From the NCBI GenBank assembly GCA_042095135.1, contig JBELBV010000027.1, forward strand, positions 1-33,467: a stretch of DNA of 33,467 bases, in the 5' to 3' direction. The translations under genes were made by a program, and so were the position numbers. Under the pieces are notes generated by a model. It did no database searches. It was not told where the DNA came from and was given only the letters and a program-made list of their open reading frames with translations. Of this stretch, positions 15,801 through 22,758 are shown in pieces (the first letter of the stretch is position 1; the number at the start of each line of letters is the position of its first letter). This DNA comes from UA16 sp042095135 (GTDB taxonomy: Bacteria > Bacteroidota > Bacteroidia > Flavobacteriales_D > Sanyastnellaceae).

Positions 15801-16197
15801 AAAGGATCCGCTGTTGATTTACAAGTTTGAATCGTACGAGCTGTTCAAGGCCATGGTTCAGCGTATGAATGCGGATGTGGCGGCCTTCTTGATGCGGTGT
15901 ACGATTCCAACCGGACCAGCTGATCAGCAGGTTCGCCAAGCGCCGCAGGCCCGTCCGGCCATGCCAAACAAAATCAGCCTGTCCAAGGAGAACATCCAAA
16001 ACATTCAGGAACAGGCGGCTTCTCAAGCCCGGCAGCAGGCGCCCGTGGGCGTCCGTCCTGGCGCTCCTCGTCCCGGTGCTAGCGGCCCGCCGCCTCCTCC
16101 GCGCAAAGTGGAGCCCGTGCGCACCGAAAAGAAAGTGCTTCCCAACGATCCGTGCCCATGCGGTTCTGGTAAGAAGTATAAGAAGTGCCACGGCTGA
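12829..16197 (+). CDS. secA: Preprotein translocase ATPase subunit SecA
   Basis: SecA is the motor that drives unfolded preproteins through SecYEG at the inner membrane. This 1122-residue form is about 220 residues longer than E. coli SecA, as is usual in Bacteroidota. Walker A is MQTGEGKT (192-199), DEVD is at 300-303, and the second motor domain contains TNMAGRGTDIKL and GRAGRQGDPGSSQF. About 160 extra residues (~330-490) sit in the preprotein cross-linking region. The C-terminus is a Pro/Gly/Ala-rich linker and an intact SEC-C zinc motif (CPCGSGKKYKKCHG, Cys1109, Cys1111, Cys1120, His1121). MFKTLLKKLVGDKAEGDMKE is the typical start, so the ATG at 12829 is preferred over a GTG 30 bases upstream. 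The stop overlaps the next ATG (TGATG). Confidence 0.97.
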   Translation: MFKTLLKKLVGDKAEGDMKEIQPVVDAVHGFESAMKALSDDGLRSRSEELRQRIQGHVAELEKEEQSLRADATAMGEDQLEQKEAIYEQIDGLTKRIDEALEEVLETVMAEAFALVKETSRRLAENGQLTVTASDWDRDIAAERGGVNINGDQATWGNAWMAAGSEVQWNMVHYDVQLVGGAALHRGKVAEMQTGEGKTLVATLPIFLNALTGKGVHLVTVNDYLARRDSEWMAPLFEFHGMRVDCIDKHQPNSESRREAYRADITYGTNNEFGFDYLRDNMAQRPEQLVQRKHHFAIVDEVDSVLIDEARTPLIISGPTPKGDQQEFVELKPKVVQLITVQQKAAQQFLTDAKRLLQKDGPSKDDIAEGGLALFRAYRALPKSKPLIKFLSLEGMKQQMLKTEAIYLADNKREMPKADAELYFVIDEKQNQVELTEKGIEFLTANMEDENFFTMPDLATELVSIDNGEGDEEAKLDKKSQLMADYSVKSARVHTMNQLLKSYALFEKDVDYVVMDNKVKIVDEQTGRIMDGRRYSDGLHQAIEAKENVKVEAATQTYATVTLQNYFRMYHKLAGMTGTAETEAGELWDIYNLDVMVIPTNRPIARMDREDLVYKTKREKYNAIIDDVVALSEAGRPVLVGTTTVEVSELLSRMLDIRHIKHQVLNAKLHQREAEIVTEAGKPGTVTIATNMAGRGTDIKLTDEVKASGGLAIIGTERHDSRRVDRQLRGRAGRQGDPGSSQFYVSLEDDLMRLFSSDRVSKMMDRLGHVEGDVIQHTMITKSIERAQKKVEENNFGIRKRLLEYDDVMNAQREVIYKRRRHALHGDRIRTDIANMFFELVEASVLAYHPEKQFESFRLALLRDFGIEPTVDAEGFATTPAEDIAFDTYQAAERLYRSKLQELAQRAHPVIQRVHDDPANDFKQILVPFSDGRKTMQVATEIERSVASEGVSVMESLEKAVVLAIIDQYWKEHLRNMDDLRSNVQLARFEQKDPLLIYKFESYELFKAMVQRMNADVAAFLMRCTIPTGPADQQVRQAPQARPAMPNKISLSKENIQNIQEQAASQARQQAPVGVRPGAPRPGASGPPPPPRKVEPVRTEKKVLPNDPCPCGSGKKYKKCHG

Positions 16198-16673
16198 TGA
16201 TGAAGCGCCTCAATTTTCAGGTAGCCATTCCCTCAGTTGAGGCTTTGATAAAAGCGTTAGAAGGCGCCGATCCCGATGCCAAGCCGCAGTGGGGCCGCAT
16301 GACATCCCCCCAGATGCTGCATCATGTAGCCGACTTTGGCGATTTGTACTTCGGTGAAATAAAGGTCAACGCGTTGACCCGTGGTGTTGCCCGACTTCTC
16401 GGCCCTTTTTTCCTGCGCACGTTGACGACAAAAAATCCGCTGGGGGGAACGCCCCGCAACCTGCGCACTATGCCGGCGATTGAGGCTTCCGCAAGCCAAG
16501 CTGTGGAGTGGGGGTCAGGCATAGAACGCGTCCGATCGATTTTCAAACGATTAGAGGTATTGGATACCGAGAAGCAGCCGCACCCATTGTACGGGAAGAT
16601 GTACACTTCCGACTTTAAAGCGCTTGTGCTGCATCACACCGCGCACCATTTTCACCAGTTTGGTCTGATTTAA
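16197..16673 (+). CDS. DUF1569 (DinB-like) family protein
   Basis: This 158-residue soluble protein belongs to the DUF1569 group of DinB/YfiT-like four-helix-bundle proteins. Supporting motifs are WGRMTSPQMLHHVADF (residues 32-47) and a C-terminal HHTAHHFHQFGLI. Together these provide histidines (42/43, 146/147, 150/151) in the arrangement used for a divalent metal in related proteins. A conserved middle region (TTKNPLGGTPRNLRTMP) is also typical. The biochemical role of the family is not established; thiol transfer is known for some DinB-like relatives only. The ATG at 16197 shares its A with the secA stop (TGATG), implying translational coupling; another ATG follows at 16200. The 3' end overlaps the convergent DUF72 gene. 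Confidence 0.85.
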   Translation: MMKRLNFQVAIPSVEALIKALEGADPDAKPQWGRMTSPQMLHHVADFGDLYFGEIKVNALTRGVARLLGPFFLRTLTTKNPLGGTPRNLRTMPAIEASASQAVEWGSGIERVRSIFKRLEVLDTEKQPHPLYGKMYTSDFKALVLHHTAHHFHQFGLI

Positions 16674-17566
16674 AACAGGTCGATTTGTTCGCCTGCCTCA
16701 CGGTGTGGTCGATTGGGTGAGACACAGATCTTGCGTTTTTCGGGGCCCAATTCGTTTGCAAATGCCGCACATGTAGCCGGTGTATGGATGCTGTCCGGTT
16801 CGTGCACCAAGAAGTGAAATGATGCACCGCCCCGTGCTTCCAAGCCATTGACCCACGAGCCCCATTGCTTCAGTCGTTGCGCATCGATAGCGTCTCCCTC
16901 GTACCCACCAAACCTTACCAACACATGTGGCGCTGTGACCTGCATGTGCAACGCATCCCTTCGTCCGGCCGTATCGCTGATGACGGCTCCTACCCCCAAT
17001 TCAGCCAACCGATTCCAATGGGGCTGTTCCCCCACGAACCAATCGGGATGGCGGAATTCAACCGAAACCGGTAGTTCGCGTGGCCAATGTTCTAGGTAGG
17101 TCCACAAGGCGTCTGCATGCTTCGGTGCGAAATGCGGAGGCAGCTGGATGAAGGACGGCCCGAGGCGATTGCCGAGTGCGAGCAGTCCTCGGATGAAATC
17201 GTCTGTTGGCCCTTCGCAGTTTTTGAAGCGGCGAAAGTGGCTGATTATTTGAGGAAATTTTGGGCAAAACCGAAATTCCTCAGGAGTCGCATCGGCCCAT
17301 TCTTTCATTTTGGCCTCGTTGTAAATGCGGTAGTGCGTCGCATTGAACTCAATGGTCCCAAAGTTTCGGCCGTAAGCCTCCGGGAACAGCCGGCGCGGTG
17401 TCTTGTCCGGGTAGGTTGAACCAACCCAATAGGGGATGTTCCAGGTCGTACCCCCTGCATACACGCGGCACATACTCGGTTCGGCATCGAAATGCCAGTG
17501 GCTTTCCGGAAGGGGAAAGTCGGTGGGGGTGAGCCCAGTGAGAGAAGGGAGTTTGCCAAACTGCAT
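16670..17566 (-). CDS. DUF72 (YecE-like) family protein
   Basis: This 298-residue soluble protein has the hallmarks of DUF72, a TIM-barrel-like family of unconfirmed function: YAGGTTWNIPYW near the N-terminus, TIEFNATHYRIY, FCPKFPQIISH, LGPSFIQLPPHF and PVSVEFRHPDWF. The C-terminal part (ALHMQVTAPHVLVRFGGYEG and FHFLVHEPDS) also fits. The ATG at 17566 is preferred over a GTG two codons upstream. A TAACTTTG box lies 7 bases before that ATG. The gene is divergent from comF across 73 bases, and its stop overlaps the end of the DUF1569 gene. No operon partner is present. Confidence 0.88.
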   Translation of the reverse strand: MQFGKLPSLTGLTPTDFPLPESHWHFDAEPSMCRVYAGGTTWNIPYWVGSTYPDKTPRRLFPEAYGRNFGTIEFNATHYRIYNEAKMKEWADATPEEFRFCPKFPQIISHFRRFKNCEGPTDDFIRGLLALGNRLGPSFIQLPPHFAPKHADALWTYLEHWPRELPVSVEFRHPDWFVGEQPHWNRLAELGVGAVISDTAGRRDALHMQVTAPHVLVRFGGYEGDAIDAQRLKQWGSWVNGLEARGGASFHFLVHEPDSIHTPATCAAFANELGPEKRKICVSPNRPHREAGEQIDLF

Positions 17567-17573
17567 GCGCACA

Positions 17574-17581
17574 CAAAGTTA
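17574..17581 (-). promoter_or_regulatory. Candidate -7 element (TAACTTTG) of the DUF72 gene
   Basis: TAACTTTG on the minus strand is a perfect TAnnTTTG match, 7 bases before the ATG at 17566. The -33 element is not clear. Confidence 0.5.
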
Positions 17582-17639
17582 GACCCATTGGCGGTGAATT
17601 GCCGGCGGATCGGCTGATTGTAGCGCACAGATTTGATGG

Positions 17640-18308
17640 ATGATTGGATCGGGGTGGAGTGTGGTGTTGCCGAGGCATTGCGTCGCGTGCAACGCATGGT
17701 TGCCGTTGGAAACGGAATGGATGATTTCATGCGAACCGTGTGCATTGGACTGGCCGGAACTGCACGACGGATTCGGTGGGCTGGTGATGAAAGAACGGTG
17801 CCGAATGCCTTTTGCTGCGACGGGTTTTCGGTTGCGCACCGAGGCAATGCTCAATGCCCAGCTCTGGTCCATCAAGTATGGGGGGCACCGGCGACTGGCT
17901 AAGCAATGGGGGAGGTGGCTTGGACTGAAAACGCCCCGACCGGTGCACCCGGACCGCCGCCTTGTCCTCGCTCCCGTGCCGCTTCATTGGCGAAAAAGAT
18001 GGAAGCGGGGCTACAACCAAGCGGAGTGGATTGCACGGGGGTTGGCACAAGTTTGGCAGTGTAAGGTCGCATCGAATGCATTCAAACGCTCACGCCATCA
18101 AACCAGCATGACGGGTATGAGTCGAACGGACCGGGCTAGGCTGGTCCGAGATCTCTATCATTTCAATGCCACACCTTCGAAAGAAGAAACCGACTTTCTG
18201 GTGGTGGACGACGTGCTGACCACTGGGGCCACAATGGCTGCGTGTGGGGCTGCGATTAAGCGATCGGGATTGAACTGGCTCGGGGGCATAACCTTGGCGT
18301 TGGCATGA
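17640..18308 (+). CDS. comF: ComF-family phosphoribosyltransferase-like protein
   Basis: This 222-residue protein has the ComF layout. An N-terminal zinc-finger-like pair of CXXC motifs (Cys14-Cys17 and Cys31-Cys34) is followed by a type I phosphoribosyltransferase-like domain. That domain contains PVPLHWRKRWKRGYNQAEWI, RHQTSMTGMSRTDR and the PRPP-binding loop LVVDDVLTTGAT. In naturally transformable bacteria ComF acts in processing of imported single-stranded DNA. Genes of this family are near-universal, so competence cannot be concluded here. It heads a plus-strand cluster with msrC 35 bases downstream. A CAGATTTG sequence (one mismatch to TAnnTTTG) ends 4 bases before the ATG. Confidence 0.9.
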   Translation: MIGSGWSVVLPRHCVACNAWLPLETEWMISCEPCALDWPELHDGFGGLVMKERCRMPFAATGFRLRTEAMLNAQLWSIKYGGHRRLAKQWGRWLGLKTPRPVHPDRRLVLAPVPLHWRKRWKRGYNQAEWIARGLAQVWQCKVASNAFKRSRHQTSMTGMSRTDRARLVRDLYHFNATPSKEETDFLVVDDVLTTGATMAACGAAIKRSGLNWLGGITLALA

Positions 18309-18331
18309 CATTTCGCCCTGGTTTTGTGCGG

Positions 18332-18339
18332 TATCTTTG
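18332..18339 (+). promoter_or_regulatory. Candidate -7 element (TATCTTTG) placed 4 bases before the msrC ATG
   Basis: TATCTTTG is a perfect TAnnTTTG match, followed by ccaa and the ATG at 18344. A TTTCG at 18311-18315 is a possible weak -33 element (16-base spacer). It lies between comF and msrC, so msrC may be transcribed independently of comF. Confidence 0.55.
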
Positions 18340-18343
18340 CCAA

Positions 18344-18844
18344 ATGGCTGAAACGCTTGCATTGGCTCCCGGAGCATCGCGGGAAGAACGGTACGAGGCG
18401 CTGTCCAAACGATGGAAAGCGTTGCTGGGGAATGAACCCAATCGCATGGCCAATTTGGCCAATGTCGCCGCGGTACTCAAGGAAGCGTTTGATTGGCATT
18501 GGGTGGGGTTTTACCTCGTCGATGCCAAGCGGGATCAGCTGGTCTTGGGTCCGTTTCAAGGCCCGCTCGCGTGTACGCGTTTGAACCACGGTAAAGGAGT
18601 TTGCGCTGCGGCGTGGGATGAGGCGACCGTTCAAGTGGTCCCGGACGTTCACGCGTTTGAAGGGCACGTTGCGTGCAGCTCCCATACGGAATCGGAATTG
18701 GTCATTCCCATTGAAGTGGCCGAAAAGGTGGTGGCGGTGCTTGACATCGATTCCACGAAGCCTGACGATGTTTCTGCAGCGGATGTGACCGGTCTCGCGC
18801 CATTGGTAGACTTGCTGGCTGAGAATTGGAATGCCTGGGAATGA
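18344..18844 (+). CDS. msrC: Free methionine-(R)-sulfoxide reductase (GAF-domain fRMsr)
   Basis: fRMsr reduces free methionine-R-sulfoxide to methionine in the cytoplasm, using thioredoxin. The 166-residue protein is a single GAF domain. The family core is well conserved: FDWHWVGFYLVD, LVLGPFQGPLACTRL, GKGVCAAAW, QVVPDVHAFEGHVAC and SELVIPI. Three redox cysteines at 77, 87 and 111 have the same 10- and 24-residue spacing as Cys84, Cys94 and Cys118 of E. coli MsrC. The ATG at 18344 is preferred over one at 18305, because the family begins here and a TATCTTTG box lies 4 bases upstream. Its stop overlaps the next ATG (ATGA). Confidence 0.93.
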   Translation: MAETLALAPGASREERYEALSKRWKALLGNEPNRMANLANVAAVLKEAFDWHWVGFYLVDAKRDQLVLGPFQGPLACTRLNHGKGVCAAAWDEATVQVVPDVHAFEGHVACSSHTESELVIPIEVAEKVVAVLDIDSTKPDDVSAADVTGLAPLVDLLAENWNAWE

Positions 18845-20457
18845 AGTACCGAGGGTCCCATTTTCGCCTGGCGTTGTTTGCTTCAGTTGTGCTGGTGATC
18901 GCGGGCTGCGCCCAAGTGTCTGCGCCTACGGGAGGGCCCAAGGATGAGACTCCGCCCGTCCCGATTCGGGTGGAACCGCCATCGGAATCAGTCAACCTTC
19001 GTCCGGAACAGTTGACCATGGAATTCGACGAATACGTGGTGTTGCGCAATACGAACCAACAGCTCGTCGTTTCGCCGCCTCTGGAGCGCAATCCGGAGTG
19101 GAGGGTGCGGGGTAAGGCGGTCGAACTCACGTTTGATTCTGAAGCGTTTGAAGCCAATCGGACGTACGTTTTTGCGTTTGGCGGGGCCATTGTCGACCTC
19201 CACGAATCCAATCCAGCGTCGGACTTGAAATGGGCGTTTTCTACCGGGCCCGAATTGGACACCATGCGCGTAGATGGGAAGGTGTTGGATCGGATGACCC
19301 GCGCAGGCAAAAAGGACCTTCGGGTCATGCTCTACCAAACGCCTGCAGTTTGGGATTCCATCTGGGCGGGCCGTCGTCCGGATGCGCTTGGGCAAACGGA
19401 TGCTGAGGGCAATTTTTCAATCGGCTACCTCAGTCCTGGCGAGTTCGTGGGCTTTGCGTTGGAAGACGAAAACGGCAACTACCAATGGGATGAAGGTGAA
19501 TATGTGGCCTTGGATACCATGCGTTTTGCCGCAGGCGATACGACCCTGCATTGGTTGGGGGATGACACAGATGAGGCGCCGCCGCCGCGCCGAATTTCCA
19601 GCTGTCGGGTGGACTCTACTGGCATGGCCCGGGTCGTTGCACCTGCACCCATCGATGTCGAGGAACGGTGGCGGGTGCTCATTGGTGGAGCACCGGAATC
19701 AGTTGATTTTGAGCGTGACGGCGATAGCGTCATCGTGTGGTGTGACGCCATCACGGAGGCCCCCATCGAAGAAGTGCAACTCGTTTGGAATTGGGGCATC
19801 GATGTCGATACCGCCAAGGTGCGGCCTTCACGCGCTTCGATCAGCCGTTCGTTTCGACCCCGCAAGTTGCCTCCCCTCAAGTCCGCGCCCCAGAGCGATC
19901 GGAAATGGAAATTTGATCGAGCTGTATTTGTTGAGCAGGCAGATAGCCTGTTGGTTTTCCAAGACTCCGTGGCGATTGCGAATGCGGCCTTTTCTGGATC
20001 GGAAGCAGGGGTCTTGACGCGAATGTTGACCTTGGAGTTGAATGAAGAATACGAGGCGGATTACCGTGTGGTGTGTTTGCCAGGGGCCATACGCTTTCAG
20101 GGCCAGCATGCGGATCAAGATACGTTGGTGTTCAACTGGAAAACGCACAGCGCAAATTATTTTGGGTCCTTGGTTGTGTCGCTCACGGACGTACCGGGTG
20201 CAGGATGGATGCGGTTGGGAGATGGCCGATTTCGGGTTGAGGGGGACACCACATTGGCATTTGAGCAAGTGCTGCCGGGTTCTTTGACCTTGGGATATGA
20301 GTGGGATGCCAACGGTGATTCGATTTGGCAAGACGTGAAGCCGCATGACTTCCAATCAGCTGAGCCGTATTTTTACCCAGAAGAGCAACCCACCGTCCGT
20401 TCGAACTGGCTCGTCGAATGGGATTGGTCGCTTCACACGAAAGGCCGAGAAGAATGA
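18841..20457 (+). CDS. Lipoprotein with N-terminal bacterial Ig-like (SbsA-type) domain
   Basis: This 538-residue protein carries a lipoprotein signal ending VVLVIAGC (Cys23) and then the stretch APTGGPKDETPP. That stretch marks a common Bacteroidota family of Ig-like-domain lipoproteins. Residues ~37-130 form the Ig-like domain (EQLTMEFDEYVVL, VELTFDSEAFEANRTYVFAF). A further segment at ~155-230 (NFSIGYLSPGEFVGFALEDE, NGNYQWDEGEY) resembles a carboxypeptidase-regulatory-like or beta-sandwich module. The C-terminal half is beta-rich with no known motif. The ATG at 18841 overlaps the msrC stop, and the gene's own stop overlaps the next ATG; both overlaps are ATGA. The function is unknown; an outer-membrane or envelope role is inferred. 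Confidence 0.85.
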   Translation: MKYRGSHFRLALFASVVLVIAGCAQVSAPTGGPKDETPPVPIRVEPPSESVNLRPEQLTMEFDEYVVLRNTNQQLVVSPPLERNPEWRVRGKAVELTFDSEAFEANRTYVFAFGGAIVDLHESNPASDLKWAFSTGPELDTMRVDGKVLDRMTRAGKKDLRVMLYQTPAVWDSIWAGRRPDALGQTDAEGNFSIGYLSPGEFVGFALEDENGNYQWDEGEYVALDTMRFAAGDTTLHWLGDDTDEAPPPRRISSCRVDSTGMARVVAPAPIDVEERWRVLIGGAPESVDFERDGDSVIVWCDAITEAPIEEVQLVWNWGIDVDTAKVRPSRASISRSFRPRKLPPLKSAPQSDRKWKFDRAVFVEQADSLLVFQDSVAIANAAFSGSEAGVLTRMLTLELNEEYEADYRVVCLPGAIRFQGQHADQDTLVFNWKTHSANYFGSLVVSLTDVPGAGWMRLGDGRFRVEGDTTLAFEQVLPGSLTLGYEWDANGDSIWQDVKPHDFQSAEPYFYPEEQPTVRSNWLVEWDWSLHTKGREE

Positions 20458-22025
20458 ACAACCCTTCGCGCATTTCAACACGCTGGATTGGACTGCTGTC
20501 TGCCGTCTTGGTGATGGTAGCCGGCTTGTTCTCCACCGCGTGGTGCCAGGAACCCTACATCGCGACTTCACAGAATTACTATTGTGCCGAATCCGGGGAT
20601 GAGGTGTCCATGTACTGCAACGTGTTGGCGTTTGACCCGAATACGAACGTAGACGAATGGACCTTTGCATGGAGTCCGGTCGATGAGGTCAGCGATCCTG
20701 CCGCCCAATCGGTGACCATCACCCCTGAAAACACCACGGTGTACAGTGTCGAAATGGTGGCTCCCGATGGCTCGGTATACTCAGATGAGATTACCATCAC
20801 GGTGTATCCGGCATTCAGTGTCATCACCGATGCCGAAGTGGCCCTGTGTTCGACGATCGGTGGACAATTGGAGGCATCCGTGGACGTCGCCAATTCAATG
20901 GAATGGCAATGGCAGCCGTCAACGGGATTGAGCAACGCAACGATCCCCAACCCGCAAGTTCTGACAGAATTGACGCAAACGTATACCGTAACCGCAACCA
21001 TATCTGGATTGGGCGGGGCTTCATGCACAGCGAGTGCCCAAGTGGACTTGATTTCGATATTCCCCGATATGGAACTTGGCGACGACGTGGTGGCCTGTTC
21101 GGAGGAAACGGTGACCTTGGATCCGGGGCTGCCGGTGAATTACACGTATGATTGGACGGTGGACGGAGCAACGTTGCCCGTTCTTGACGTGACGGCATCG
21201 GGCACGTACGGCCTCACGGCCTCCTCACCGGAGGGGTGCGTCAATTCGGATGCCATCACCGTGACGTTTACGGATGGCCCGGCACTGCAATTGCCGGATT
21301 CGGCCACAGGATGCGCGAGCGCTGGGTTGCTCATCGATGCAACACCGGTCGACGCCTCAACCGGACCGTTTAATTACGTCTGGTCAAACGGTTCGAATGC
21401 CGCCTCGGCAACTTATTATGAGTCGACCACCGCGCAGGTTCAAGTAACCGATGCAGGGGGCTGTACCACCACTGCGACGCTGGAGCTGGAGGTGTTGCCG
21501 AGCCCAGAATTTTACTTCCCGTCGGATTCGGCTTTGTGTTTTGAGGATTTTCCAGGTGTACAGCACCAATTCAGCGTTCCGGCTGGTTACGCTTCATACC
21601 AATGGATGAACGGCTCCACATTGCCGTCGCTTTCCATCGATGGACCGGGTGTGTACAGTGTCGTTGTAGCCAATGAGCTCGGGTGCACCTCCGAACGGTA
21701 CGTTTCAGTGATTGATTTTTGCTCCGAGCCGTTGTTGTTCATTCCGACTGCGTTTACGCCGGATGGCGACGGTTTGAACGAGGTGCTTCGTGTGGAAGGG
21801 CGCAACCTGGTTCAGCTGGATTTCAAGCTGTACAACCGGTGGGGAAGCCTGGTGTGGGAAGCGGATTCTATCGGCGATTACTGGCACGGACAGGGTCCGG
21901 ATCGCACCCACTATGTGCAAGATGACCTGTACCTGTGGAAGGCGAAATACCGGCACTACACGGATCCCGCGGGCCAGTTGAGTCCGTGGTACCAGGCCAC
22001 CGGCTCGGTCCGAATCATCCGCTAG
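20454..22025 (+). CDS. Secreted multi-Ig/PKD-like protein with T9SS type B (gliding-motility-type) C-terminal sorting domain
   Basis: This 523-residue protein has an N-terminal signal peptide (cleavage near residues 29-32, TAW-C-Q). Several repeated Ig/PKD-like domains follow, each ending in patterns such as TVYSVEMVAPDGSVYSDEIT, TYGLTASSPEGCVNSDAITV and VYSVVVANELGCTSERYVSV. The last ~90 residues are a type B sorting domain: LLFIPTAFTPDGDGLNEVLR, YNRWGSLVWEAD, WHG... and the terminal GSVRIIR. Type B domains send proteins through the type IX system to the cell surface or medium. The ATG at 20454 overlaps the upstream lipoprotein stop, so surface lipoprotein and cargo are made together. It ends one base from the convergent ktrA stop. 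The ligand is unknown. Confidence 0.9.
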   Translation: MNNPSRISTRWIGLLSAVLVMVAGLFSTAWCQEPYIATSQNYYCAESGDEVSMYCNVLAFDPNTNVDEWTFAWSPVDEVSDPAAQSVTITPENTTVYSVEMVAPDGSVYSDEITITVYPAFSVITDAEVALCSTIGGQLEASVDVANSMEWQWQPSTGLSNATIPNPQVLTELTQTYTVTATISGLGGASCTASAQVDLISIFPDMELGDDVVACSEETVTLDPGLPVNYTYDWTVDGATLPVLDVTASGTYGLTASSPEGCVNSDAITVTFTDGPALQLPDSATGCASAGLLIDATPVDASTGPFNYVWSNGSNAASATYYESTTAQVQVTDAGGCTTTATLELEVLPSPEFYFPSDSALCFEDFPGVQHQFSVPAGYASYQWMNGSTLPSLSIDGPGVYSVVVANELGCTSERYVSVIDFCSEPLLFIPTAFTPDGDGLNEVLRVEGRNLVQLDFKLYNRWGSLVWEADSIGDYWHGQGPDRTHYVQDDLYLWKAKYRHYTDPAGQLSPWYQATGSVRIIR

Positions 22026-22026
22026 C

Positions 22027-22722
22027 CTAGGAGTTGATTTCGAGGAATCGCTTGACGCCGTTGAGCGTTCCAAACACGACTAATGTGTCGGTTTCTTGGA
22101 TCACCATCTCCGCTTTGGGGACACCTATGATATGCTCCTGCTCTTCTCCGCCTTCCGTTTCAGCCGCGAATTTCCGTCGGATGGTGATGAGGCGAAGTTC
22201 GTAGCGGTTCGTCAGGTCGATGCTGCCCAAGGTGCGGCCGATGCAGTTCTGTGGGGCGTGGATTTCGGCGATCTCATAATCGTCGGGAAGTTCCAAGAAT
22301 CCGCCTATGTTGGGGTGAATCAGGCGTTCCGATACGATGCTTGCGACCTCGCTCTCTGGGGTGAGGATCTCGCGGATGCCGAGGCTGGTGAGGATGCGTT
22401 TTTGGTGGTCACCACTCGACCGAACGATGACACGAGGGACGCCTAGGTCTAGGAGGTTCATCGAGGTCAGCATCGTCGCTTCGAAGTTTTCGCCGATGGC
22501 CACGACCGCAGCGTCCATGTCTTGTACGTTTTGGGCCTGCAGCGCGCGGGCATCCGTGGCGTCCATGGTCACGGCGAGGGCCACCTCGTCTTTGATGGCC
22601 TCTGAACGGGAAGGATCCGAATCGAACGTGAACACTTCAGCGCCTTTGGCGGCCAAGGATAATGCGATTTGGTGGCCGTATCGGCCAATTCCAAAAACAG
22701 CGAATCGAGAGGATTTAGGCAT
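22027..22722 (-). CDS. ktrA: KtrA/TrkA-type RCK potassium-channel regulatory protein
   Basis: This 231-residue cytoplasmic protein has an RCK_N Rossmann domain (FAVFGIGRYGHQIALSLAAK with the GxGxxG nucleotide loop; Asp residues after beta-2 in FTFDSD). An RCK_C domain follows from ~140 (PDDYEIAEIHAPQNCIGRTL to TDTLVVFGTLNGVKRF). Such proteins gate Ktr potassium transporters in response to nucleotide binding. No ktrB/trkH membrane partner is in this window. It is the last gene of a likely minus-strand operon, 36 bases after kynU. It is convergent with the T9SS type B gene with a single base between the two stops. Confidence 0.92.
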   Translation of the reverse strand: MPKSSRFAVFGIGRYGHQIALSLAAKGAEVFTFDSDPSRSEAIKDEVALAVTMDATDARALQAQNVQDMDAAVVAIGENFEATMLTSMNLLDLGVPRVIVRSSGDHQKRILTSLGIREILTPESEVASIVSERLIHPNIGGFLELPDDYEIAEIHAPQNCIGRTLGSIDLTNRYELRLITIRRKFAAETEGGEEQEHIIGVPKAEMVIQETDTLVVFGTLNGVKRFLEINS

Positions 22723-22758
22723 GGGAGTTGAAGTCTAACGTTCGGTTTGTGAGCCCAT

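Noticed and set aside
17640..18308. Competence locus because of comF
   Set aside because: ComF-like proteins occur in most bacteria, and no other competence gene is present here.
18305..18343. Earlier ATG at 18305 as the start of msrC
   Set aside because: It would overlap the end of comF and add a poorly conserved segment across the TATCTTTG box. The ATG at 18344 fits the family and the promoter spacing.
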